Part shown: in pieces, positions 1 through 6,039 of the stretch
How the letters are laid out: each line of letters opens with the position of its first letter
How positions within the stretch are numbered: the stretch's first letter is position 1
NCBI GenBank assembly: GCA_041628815.1
Contig: JBFKOL010000168.1
Location: 1 to 8,589, forward strand
Length of the DNA stretch: 8,589 nt
From: JBFKOL01 sp041628815
GTDB lineage: Bacteria; Bacteroidota; Bacteroidia; Chitinophagales; Saprospiraceae
Direction of reading: 5' to 3'
The notes under the pieces: model-generated
What the model was told of the DNA's origin: nothing
The model's database searches: none
What the model saw: the letters and a program-made list of their open reading frames with translations, nothing else
Made by a program: the position numbers and the translations under genes

Positions 1-448
1 CCGTCCAGGAGAAGAGGTCAGAAGGCATACTTATGAAAACATTGTTGCTTCAGGACAGTACACCATCAATCATGTCCATATAGGCTTCACGGAAAAAGCG
101 CATTATACTTCAGCCAAATTTAAAGCAGGTGATTCTGAATTTGAAGCCTGCGGTTTCACCGAGGCCTATGTCACCGGCTTTGATGCCCCGTTTGTAGAAG
201 AAAGCATGCTTCGGTTGGGACTGGCAATGGTTGAGGACATACCTATCAAAAGAAATGGAACCCGCCTTGTTATAGGAGAGGTGGTCCATGCTTTCATACC
301 CGAAGATGCGATCGAAGAAAACGGACATCTGAATTTGGAAATCATCGGTACCGCAGGAATTTCAGGTCTTAATAGTTATTATTCGCTAAAGAAGGAGGCC
401 ATTTATCCTTATGCAAGGGTATCTGAATTACCCTGGCGGAAAAAATAG
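1..448 (+). CDS. Flavin reductase family protein, 5'-truncated by window edge
   Basis: The reading frame is open from base 2 to the TAG at 446-448 and gives 148 residues; the true start lies outside the window. The visible part carries landmarks of the flavin reductase-like (FMN-binding split-barrel, DIM6/NTAB) family in its Bacteroidota form: RP near the left edge followed by RHTYENI, then SGQYTINHV, EKAHYTSAKF, SEFEACGFTEAY, APFVEES, NGTRLVIGEV and a C-terminal SGLNSYY followed by YAR. Members bind FMN and often use NAD(P)H to reduce free flavin, sometimes supplying a monooxygenase; the partner here cannot be seen. Full-length relatives are about 200 residues as I recall, so roughly the first 50-60 residues are missing. 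It ends 58 bp before the acetyltransferase gene on the same strand, so the two could be cotranscribed. Family assignment is firm; the physiological substrate is unknown. Confidence 0.88.
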   Translation, partial: RPGEEVRRHTYENIVASGQYTINHVHIGFTEKAHYTSAKFKAGDSEFEACGFTEAYVTGFDAPFVEESMLRLGLAMVEDIPIKRNGTRLVIGEVVHAFIPEDAIEENGHLNLEIIGTAGISGLNSYYSLKKEAIYPYARVSELPWRKK

Positions 449-506
449 GCTACCGGTTGACCATTCATGGCAAATCCATATATACTTCTTTGTTTAATTT
501 TCCGCC

Positions 507-1034
507 ATGGATTGGATCATTCGGCAGGAGTTGGCAGGGGATAAAGACAAAGTTGCAGAAGTAATACGTCGTGCATTTCACGATGTGCCACAAAGCGATC
601 AAACCGAAACAGAACTGGTAGATAGACTGAGAAGTTCTGAAGCTTTTATTCCCGAGTTGTCACTCGTGGCTGTATGGAATGCGAAAATTGTTGGTCACGT
701 ACTTTTGACGAGGATTTGGATTGATTGCCATTCCGCAACTTTTGACTCCCTTGCCCTGGCGCCAGTATCTGTTCTGCCTGAATTTCAGAAACGCGGAATA
801 GGCGGTTCCCTCATCCAAAGGGCGCATGACATTGCCAGAAAAAAGGGTTTTAAAAGTGTGGCACTAGTGGGGCATGCAGGATACTACCCCAAATTCGGGT
901 ACCGTCGGGCCAGCCAATTCAGGATTTCTTTTCCCTTTGAGGTCCCGGATGAGAACGCGATGATGGTTGAGTTGATACCTGGCGGGCTGGCAGGAGTAAG
1001 CGGGATAGTGAGGTATCCGGGAGAGTTTTATTAA
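507..1034 (+). CDS. GNAT family N-acetyltransferase, YhbS-like
   Basis: A complete 175-residue protein with the single-domain GNAT fold, which transfers acetyl from acetyl-CoA to an amine. The N-terminus has the expected strand-helix (IIRQELAGDKDKVAEVIRRAF, here about residues 4-24). Residues 53-67 (LVAVWNAKIVGHVLL) form the central strand pair. The acetyl-CoA pyrophosphate loop is Q94-K-R-G-I-G-G-S, matching the Q/R-x-x-G-x-G/A motif, preceded by LAPVSVLPEFQ. Residues 121-132 (VGHAGYYPKFGY) match the signature of the YhbS/COG3153 group, where a YY-x-(R/K)-FG segment follows motif A. The ATG at 507 gives the family's usual length; no Shine-Dalgarno site is evident. The substrate is not predictable; YhbS-type proteins may act on small molecules or proteins. 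It lies 58 bp after the flavin reductase gene and converges with gpsA. Confidence 0.88.
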   Translation: MDWIIRQELAGDKDKVAEVIRRAFHDVPQSDQTETELVDRLRSSEAFIPELSLVAVWNAKIVGHVLLTRIWIDCHSATFDSLALAPVSVLPEFQKRGIGGSLIQRAHDIARKKGFKSVALVGHAGYYPKFGYRRASQFRISFPFEVPDENAMMVELIPGGLAGVSGIVRYPGEFY

Positions 1035-1121
1035 TTTAAGTGGAATAATTTATTACTGACCATTGACAATCTTTAAACTCTTAACTTTTCACCTTGAATT
1101 CATCATTCATCAACCCCCTTT
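1035..1121. other. Convergent intergenic gap with AT-rich shared element
   Basis: This 87-bp AT-rich gap lies between the convergent 3' ends of the acetyltransferase gene and gpsA. I see no good hairpin followed by a T-run, so no intrinsic terminator is called for either gene. Bases 1083-1101 are the inverted counterpart, 18 of 19 identical, of bases 4598-4616 in the other convergent gap of this window. Confidence 0.6.
1083..1101 (-). repeat. 19-bp intergenic element, copy 1
   Basis: Read on the minus strand this is GAATTCAAGGTGAAAAGTT. The second copy at 4598-4616 on the plus strand differs only at position 9 (G to A). Both copies sit in convergent 3' gaps. The element is AT-rich, so part of the likeness may be compositional. 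It could be a fragment of a low-complexity intergenic repeat family (AAAGTTAAAAGT-like runs) seen in Bacteroidota genomes; that family link is from memory. Confidence 0.4.
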
Positions 1122-2135
1122 CTACCCTGGTTCATCCTCTTTTCCCGGTTTTTGTCGTAATAATCCGCGAAAAGCATCTTGAACGTTGCTTCCTTCGTAC
1201 AGGACTTTGAACACCTCCGTAGCAATGGGCATTTGAATGTTGTACTCGTTGGCCAGTTTCATTACGACGGCGGCTGTCTTAACTCCTTCTGCGACTTCGT
1301 TCATTCCTGCGATGATTTCATCCAATTTTTTTCCTTGTCCTAGATGAAAGCCTACCGTGCGGTTGCGGCTTTTGGCACTGGTGCAGGTTGCTACAAGATC
1401 GCCCATGCCGGCCAGTCCGGCAAAAGTGGCTGGTTTTCCACCCATTGCTGTACCCAGTCGGGTCAGTTCGGCAAGGCCTCTCGTTATGACGGCAGATCGG
1501 GTATTCTCACCAGCACCGGCACCATCGCCCATTCCGGCAGCAATGGCAATGATATTTTTCAGAGCGCCGCCCAGTTCACACCCTATCACATCTTCATTGA
1601 TGTATACCCTGAATAAACCTGTCCTAAACACTTGCTGTAGTGCTGCGGCAATGGTGTCGTCTACCATGGCAATCACACTCGCGGCAGCTTGTCCTTGGGC
1701 GATTTCCTTGGCCAGATTGGGGCCGGTAAGGACACCTGCAGGGTGGCCCGGCATGACTTGTTCTATGATCTCGGTCATCCGCATTCTGGTGCCTTCCTCC
1801 AATCCCTTTGCAAGGCTAACAATCGGGACCCAGGGTCGAATATGGGGTTTCGCCATTTCCAAAACGGAGCGAAAACTTTGTGCAGGAACGCCCATTACCA
1901 CTACATCCGCGTTGTGAACGGCTTCACGAATGGTTGGGACAGCCGAAAGGGTAGAAGGCAACACGGCCCCAGGGAGATATGTCTTGTTGGTATGTTGCGC
2001 ATTGATTTCCTCTACCGTTTCTTTTTTCCTGGCCCATATGACAGTGGGACAATTGCGCGCAGTGAGCGAGGCCACAGTGGTACCCCATGACCCACCACCA
2101 AGAACACCTACCTTGAAATTGGCTACGGATTCCAT
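1122..2135 (-). CDS. gpsA: NAD(P)H-dependent glycerol-3-phosphate dehydrogenase
   Basis: GpsA reduces dihydroxyacetone phosphate to sn-glycerol 3-phosphate, the backbone precursor for phospholipids, in the cytoplasm. The 337-residue product has the family's usual length. The N-terminal Rossmann dinucleotide-binding loop is GGGSWG at residues 13-18. It is followed by VVVMGVPAQ (78-86), the substrate-site SLAKGLE (107-113, Lys110) and LTGPNLAKE (136-144). In the C-terminal helical domain GGALKN (189-194) contains Lys193, the expected catalytic lysine, then GENTRSAVITRG (209-220) and GLAGMGDL with TCTS and SRN. I chose the ATG at 2135 because the conserved fold begins a few residues later and an A-rich leader (AAAAAAAGAATAAT) precedes it. 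The frame stays open to 2243, but those 36 extra residues match nothing in the family. The gene stands alone, convergent with the acetyltransferase and divergent from the dehydrogenase operon. Identity is very secure. Confidence 0.97.
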   Translation of the reverse strand: MESVANFKVGVLGGGSWGTTVASLTARNCPTVIWARKKETVEEINAQHTNKTYLPGAVLPSTLSAVPTIREAVHNADVVVMGVPAQSFRSVLEMAKPHIRPWVPIVSLAKGLEEGTRMRMTEIIEQVMPGHPAGVLTGPNLAKEIAQGQAAASVIAMVDDTIAAALQQVFRTGLFRVYINEDVIGCELGGALKNIIAIAAGMGDGAGAGENTRSAVITRGLAELTRLGTAMGGKPATFAGLAGMGDLVATCTSAKSRNRTVGFHLGQGKKLDEIIAGMNEVAEGVKTAAVVMKLANEYNIQMPIATEVFKVLYEGSNVQDAFRGLLRQKPGKEDEPG

Positions 2136-2265
2136 ATTATTCTTTTTTTCAAGATAAAAAGTCCTCCGCGTATGTCCACTATTTGAATTAAAAAGCCAAT
2201 CGGACCATAGATACAATTGTAAGAATACGAGAAATGCGTACATTCAAAATTCATAAAAACGACAA
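2136..2265. promoter_or_regulatory. Divergent promoter region of gpsA and dehydrogenase operon
   Basis: This 130-bp gap must hold the promoters of both gpsA (-) and the subunit 3/GMC operon (+). Its centre has a perfect 10-bp palindrome, TACAATTGTA (2212-2221). On the minus strand TACAATTG (2222-2215) is one mismatch from the Bacteroidota -7 consensus TAnnTTTG, and a TTTTG (2249-2245) lies 22 bp upstream of it, so a gpsA promoter here is plausible. The plus-strand reading also gives TACAATTG (2212-2219), but its nearest TTTG (2182-2185) is 26 bp away, longer than usual. The region is certain to be regulatory by position; the exact elements are guesses. Confidence 0.45.
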
Positions 2266-2805
2266 ATGAATCGTAGGACGATCTTACAGTATACGGCGGC
2301 GGTCACCGGGGCGGTTGTTTGTACACCTTTGGCAGCATCTCTTCTTTCGGGATGCCAGACTACGGCAGAATCTGGCCCGGGGGAAGGGCTGGCTTTTTTT
2401 ACTACGGAAGAAATGGATCTGATCACGAGGATTGTGGATGCCATTTTACCGCGAACAGACAGCCCGTCGGCCAGCGACGCAGGTGTGCCGCAAATCATCG
2501 ATCAAATGGTGGGCAAGGTGTATCCTAAGGAAGCGAGTGAACAATACCGGATAGGTTTTCAAGCGCTTTCTGGCCATATCGAAAAGAAGGATCTGAGTGC
2601 CAGCCTGGTTCAGATAGAAAAAGGCACCGAAGCAATACCTGAAGAGGTAAGTGGCGCTTACAGGCACCTCAAACAACAGACCATTGCCTACTACCTGTCG
2701 ACTGAGCAGGTAGGTAAAAATTTCCTAAACTATCTCCCGGTTCCCGGTGAATACCAAGCCTGTATTACACTGGAGGAGGCTGGGGGTAAAGCCTGGGCTC
2801 TATGA
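2266..2805 (+). CDS. Gluconate 2-dehydrogenase subunit 3 family Tat lipoprotein
   Basis: This is the small, cofactor-free subunit of a heteromeric GMC-type dehydrogenase (gluconate 2-dehydrogenase subunit 3 family), 179 residues. The N-terminus begins MNRRTILQ, a twin-arginine (Tat) motif of the RRxIL kind. A hydrophobic stretch (residues 10-27) follows, then the lipobox LLSGC with Cys30 as the likely lipidated residue, so the mature protein should be anchored to a membrane facing the periplasm. Residues 44-82 carry the family hallmark: FFTTEEMDLI, then DAILPRTDSPSASDAGVP, then the start of a helix. The stop codon overlaps the GMC start (ATGA, 2802-2805), implying translational coupling and a complex. 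In related glucose and glucoside 3-dehydrogenases the small subunit carries the export signal for the large one. The ATG at 2266 places the RR motif correctly. Family assignment is strong; the substrate is set by the partner. Confidence 0.87.
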   Translation: MNRRTILQYTAAVTGAVVCTPLAASLLSGCQTTAESGPGEGLAFFTTEEMDLITRIVDAILPRTDSPSASDAGVPQIIDQMVGKVYPKEASEQYRIGFQALSGHIEKKDLSASLVQIEKGTEAIPEEVSGAYRHLKQQTIAYYLSTEQVGKNFLNYLPVPGEYQACITLEEAGGKAWAL

Positions 2806-4514
2806 ATTATATCCAGAATAACGACCCTAACTTTCATTATGACGCGATCGTAATAGGCTCCGGTATAAGCGGAGGTTACGCAGCGATGGAATTGTGCAAA
2901 AAAGGTTACCGTACCCTGGTCCTCGAAAGAGGACCTATGATGCGGCACGGTCAGTACCCGACGGCTGCCATGGACCCTTGGGACCTCCCTAATCAGAATA
3001 TGGTCACGCAGGAGGAAATTGCCAGGCACTATTACAAGCAGAACCGCTTGGTATGGTGGGTTCGCGAAGACCATAAGCATCTCATCAACAAGGACGACGA
3101 ATACCCCTATGATGAAGATTCGCGGTTTGACTGGATACGCGGGCATCACGTCGGTGGCCGTTCCATTATGTGGGGGCGACACTGCTATCGGTGGAGTGAT
3201 ATCGATTTTGAAGCCAATGCCAAAGAAGGCATTGCAGTTGACTGGCCGATCAGGTATCGGGATATCGCTCCGTGGTACGATTATGTCGAGCGATTTGTCG
3301 GTGTAAGCGGGCAGAAAGAAGGTCTAAAACAGGTGCCTGACGGTATATTCCTTCCTCCTTTTCCACTGAATTGTGCTGAGCAGCACATGCGCGAAGCCGT
3401 TGCCAAGGCTTACCCTGGACGCATCATCACACCCGGCAGGGTTGCCAATCTCTCCGTATATGATCCAGAAGTACACAAAGGTACAAGGGGTCAATGCCAA
3501 ACGAGGGATCGCTGTGTGAGGGGGTGTCCATATGGCGCCTATTTCAGCAGCCTGTCGGCCACACTTCCAGTTGCGGAGGAAACAGGCAATCTGACATTGC
3601 GTGCAGACAGCATTGTCAGCGAGATCGTCTTTGACAGGGAAAGCGGGAAGGCAAACAGTGTTAGGATCAAAGATGGACAAAGCGGCGAAGAATTGGAATT
3701 CTTTGCGCGCATCATATTTTGCAATGCAAGTACGGTCGGTACAACGGCCATTCTTCTCAACAGCCGATCAGAAGTTTTTCCCGATGGCTTAGGCAACGGA
3801 AGCGGAGAACTGGGACACAACATGATGGATCACCACTACGGAATGGGGGCAGCAGGAGAATTGCCTGGCTTTGAAGACACCTACTACAAAGGCCGCAAAC
3901 CAGGCGGGTTCTATATACCTAGGTTTCGCAACATTGATAACGCCACCAAGAGAAAAGATTATTTGCGGGGCTTCGGCTACCAGGGGCAGGCCCGGCGTGG
4001 ACACAACGTGACGGAAGGTGTAATTGGCCCGGATTTAAAGGATGCCATCTTTACGCCGGGACCGTACCAGATCTTTATGACCTGCTTTGGCGAGCTGCTT
4101 CCATATCACGAAAACAGGATGTATCTCAACTTCGACAAACGCGACAATCACGGCCTTCCCATCATAACCTTTGATGCACAGCTCCGCGAAAATGAGCGGT
4201 TGCTGCGTATAGATGGCGTCACCTGTGCTGAAGAAATGCTTGAAGCGGCTGGCTGTAAAAACATTACCTCTTACAATACTGAAACGGCTGTAGGTGCATG
4301 TATCCACGAAATGGGTACCGCGCGGATGGGACGCGATCCGAAAACCAGCGTACTCAACAAATGGAACCAGATGCACGAAGTACCTAATGTATTTGTCACC
4401 GATGGAAGCTGCATGACCAGTTCGGGCACACAAAATCCCAGCATTACGTATATGGCATTGACGGCTAGGGCGGTGGATTACGCGCACAGAATGGTGAATG
4501 AAGGAATATTATAG
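2802..4514 (+). CDS. GMC family FAD-dependent dehydrogenase, catalytic subunit
   Basis: A complete 570-residue glucose-methanol-choline oxidoreductase. The FAD-binding Rossmann motif is GSGISG (residues 19-24), with the ribose-binding acid in LVLERG (Glu42). GGRSIMWG (118-125) is the second GMC landmark. The C-terminal domain ends with CIHEMGTARMG (500-510, His502 the likely catalytic base), VFVTDGS and TQNPSIT (Asn545 as second active-site residue). Cys232, Cys238 and Cys242 lie in a GQC-CV-GCPYGA segment and resemble the three-cysteine [3Fe-4S] site of bacterial FAD glucose dehydrogenase. The protein has no export signal of its own, so it probably folds with FAD in the cytoplasm and leaves by Tat bound to the preceding lipoprotein. 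Likely substrates are sugars, glycosides (3-position oxidation) or alcohols; sequence alone cannot decide. No cytochrome c gene follows, so the electron acceptor is unknown. The start overlaps the upstream stop by ATGA. Confidence 0.92.
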   Translation: MNYIQNNDPNFHYDAIVIGSGISGGYAAMELCKKGYRTLVLERGPMMRHGQYPTAAMDPWDLPNQNMVTQEEIARHYYKQNRLVWWVREDHKHLINKDDEYPYDEDSRFDWIRGHHVGGRSIMWGRHCYRWSDIDFEANAKEGIAVDWPIRYRDIAPWYDYVERFVGVSGQKEGLKQVPDGIFLPPFPLNCAEQHMREAVAKAYPGRIITPGRVANLSVYDPEVHKGTRGQCQTRDRCVRGCPYGAYFSSLSATLPVAEETGNLTLRADSIVSEIVFDRESGKANSVRIKDGQSGEELEFFARIIFCNASTVGTTAILLNSRSEVFPDGLGNGSGELGHNMMDHHYGMGAAGELPGFEDTYYKGRKPGGFYIPRFRNIDNATKRKDYLRGFGYQGQARRGHNVTEGVIGPDLKDAIFTPGPYQIFMTCFGELLPYHENRMYLNFDKRDNHGLPIITFDAQLRENERLLRIDGVTCAEEMLEAAGCKNITSYNTETAVGACIHEMGTARMGRDPKTSVLNKWNQMHEVPNVFVTDGSCMTSSGTQNPSITYMALTARAVDYAHRMVNEGIL

Positions 4515-4671
4515 TAGGTAAGACTGCAGTTGTACGGAAAGAAGTGGTGGAAACCCAATGAAAAAACACCTAAAGGCTGTGTAGAATGAAGCTTTGAGAA
4601 TTCAAAGTGAAAAGTTTAACAATAATTTCAACCACACAACCACCGTATGATATTCCTTTGCTCCGCTACGG
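4515..4671. other. Convergent intergenic gap with repeat-like sequences
   Basis: This 157-bp gap separates the convergent 3' ends of the GMC dehydrogenase and aldehyde dehydrogenase genes. It holds the second copy of the 19-bp element (4598-4616) and, at its right end, a 6-bp inverted repeat reaching the aldehyde dehydrogenase stop codon. I see no open reading frame of interest and no standard intrinsic terminator with a T-run. Confidence 0.6.
4598..4616 (+). repeat. 19-bp intergenic element, copy 2
   Basis: GAATTCAAAGTGAAAAGTT matches the inverse of 1083-1101 at 18 of 19 positions. Outside the core the match decays quickly: downstream AAGAG in copy 1 against TAACA here. Confidence 0.4.
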
Positions 4672-4680
4672 TCATCCCAC
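4642..4680 (-). repeat. Possible dispersed intergenic repeat with inverted ends, overlapping a stop codon
   Basis: ACCGTA (4642-4647) and TACGGT (4667-4672) form a perfect 6-bp inverted repeat around a 19-base loop. Read on the minus strand from 4680, the segment starts GTGGGATGACCGTAGCGGAG and continues with CAAAGGAATATCA. That resembles the dispersed bacterial intergenic repeats of general form TCATTCCGAGCGAAGCGAGGAAT, recalled from many genomes. The TGA stop of the aldehyde dehydrogenase (4674-4672) falls inside it. The hairpin lacks a T-run, so a terminator role is doubtful. Confidence 0.35.
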
Positions 4681-6039
4681 ATAGACCGTTTTGGCGTTCG
4701 CAAACTCGAGCATCCCGTGCTTGCTCAACTCCCTGCCAAATCCGCTGTCTTTGATACCTCCAAAAGGTAGCCTTGGGTCGGATTTGACTTGTTCATTGAC
4801 GAAGCAACATCCGGCTTCGAGTTGATCCCTGGCAATCGATTCTCCGCGGATAAGGTCGCGTGTGAAAACGCAGGCGCCAAGGCCAAACGAAGTGTCGTTG
4901 GCAATGCGGATGGCCTCCTCTTCGTCATCCGCTTTGAAGACCACGGCCACCGGGCCAAAAAGTTCTTCGCGATAGGCTAGGTTGTCCGGTGTTACCTCAG
5001 TAAGTATGGTAGGTGGATAAAAGGCACCTTCGATGTCTGTGGGAATAAACCCTCCTGTCAAGAGGTGAGCCCCTTGCGCGATGCTTTCCAGCACCTGTCT
5101 GTGCAGTCCTTCCCTTGCTTCGAGGCTGGCCAGCGGAGCGAGTGTCGTCTCTTTCATTGCAGGATCACCGAACTTAACATTTTCCATCTGTTTTCTAAAA
5201 TGCTGCAGGAATTCTTCATAGACCTCTTTCACTGCAATGAATCGCTTGGCACCGATGCATGATTGTCCCGCATTGAGCAATCGACCTTTAGCACTAATGC
5301 TAGCTGCTTTTTCGACATCTGCATCGGCCAGGATCAGGTACGGATCACTACCTCCCAGTTCGAGTACCGACTTTTTGAGGTGCCGGGCGGCAGTGGATGC
5401 CACCGCTTTGCCCGCCGGACCACTGCCGGTCAAAGTAATTGCGCGTACTGCGGGATGAGCAATCACCTTTTCGACCTGGTTTGTCTTTATAAGAAGTGTT
5501 GAAAAGCTTCCTTTAGGAAAACCTGACTTAGCGAAGATTTCTTCAATGGCAAGCGCACATTGTGGCACATTGGAAGCGTGTTTCAAGAGCCCCGTATTTC
5601 CCAACATCAAGGCGGGGGCGGCAAACCTAAATACTTGCCATAAAGGGAAGTTCCACGGCATCACGGCCAGCACCACTCCTATGGGACCATAGGTCACATA
5701 ACTTTTTTTAGCGTCCGTTCTTATGATTTCGTTGCTGGCAAAATCCTCTGCGTGTTTGGCGTAATATCGACATACCCAGGCACATTTCTCAACCTCACCA
5801 ATGGATTCGGACATCAATTTGCCCATTTCCAGGGTAATCAGCCTTGCATACTTATGTTTATCCTTCTCCAATATATCCGCTGCTGTCTGCATCCAGTTGG
5901 CCCGATCTGAAAACAAGGTGGATTTTAGCTCGCGAAATGCATTTTCGGTTCTTTCAATTTTATGCGCTACATCATCATCCGAGATTGGCGTGAATGTCTG
6001 AGTGGTCACAAGGGAAAATGGGGATTTGCTCTGTATCAT
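4672..6039 (-). CDS. NAD(P)-dependent succinate-semialdehyde dehydrogenase, Sad/YneI and cyanobacterial SSADH type
   Basis: A 455-residue aldehyde dehydrogenase that would oxidise succinic semialdehyde to succinate in the cytoplasm. The active-site set is complete: MPWNFPLWQV with Asn130, LTGSGPAG (203-210), the general base Glu227 in LELGGSDPY, and the nucleophile Cys261 in NAGQSCIGAKR, then EELFGPV and LPFGGIKDSGFGREL near the end. The LLKHASNVP segment and short length place it with E. coli Sad (YneI) and the cyanobacterial SSADH, not with the longer GabD group. In the cofactor loop KHASNVP (Lys153, Ser156), Ser stands where NAD-specific enzymes carry Glu (KPAEQTP), which suggests NADP can be used. 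I chose the ATG at 6039 because it overlaps the upstream TGA as ATGA; a TTG at 6048 would only add three residues. The coupled TPP enzyme probably makes its aldehyde substrate. Aldehyde dehydrogenase is certain; SSADH is probable. Confidence 0.88.
   Translation of the reverse strand: MIQSKSPFSLVTTQTFTPISDDDVAHKIERTENAFRELKSTLFSDRANWMQTAADILEKDKHKYARLITLEMGKLMSESIGEVEKCAWVCRYYAKHAEDFASNEIIRTDAKKSYVTYGPIGVVLAVMPWNFPLWQVFRFAAPALMLGNTGLLKHASNVPQCALAIEEIFAKSGFPKGSFSTLLIKTNQVEKVIAHPAVRAITLTGSGPAGKAVASTAARHLKKSVLELGGSDPYLILADADVEKAASISAKGRLLNAGQSCIGAKRFIAVKEVYEEFLQHFRKQMENVKFGDPAMKETTLAPLASLEAREGLHRQVLESIAQGAHLLTGGFIPTDIEGAFYPPTILTEVTPDNLAYREELFGPVAVVFKADDEEEAIRIANDTSFGLGACVFTRDLIRGESIARDQLEAGCCFVNEQVKSDPRLPFGGIKDSGFGRELSKHGMLEFANAKTVYVG

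Noticed and set aside
206..448. Separate small 80-residue protein beginning at the ATG at 206
   Set aside because: The frame is open from base 2 and the upstream residues carry conserved flavin reductase motifs, so the ATG is internal.
1357..1917. 186-codon plus-strand open frame opposite gpsA
   Set aside because: It lies wholly antisense to a clearly conserved gpsA, is rich in Ser, Pro and Ala as expected for a shadow frame, and shows no domain. The neighbouring plus-strand frames at 1344-1616 and 1689-2090 are rejected for the same reason.
2136..2243. N-terminal extension of gpsA to 2243
   Set aside because: The 36 extra residues match nothing in GpsA and would fill most of the divergent promoter region; the ATG at 2135 fits the family start.
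2244..2498. 84-codon minus-strand open frame opposite the subunit 3 gene
   Set aside because: It overlaps a strongly supported Tat lipoprotein gene and shows no recognisable feature.
2802..4514. GMC enzyme as a choline dehydrogenase or fungal-type oxidase
   Set aside because: Coupling to a subunit 3 lipoprotein and the cysteine trio point to the multi-subunit sugar/alcohol dehydrogenase branch.
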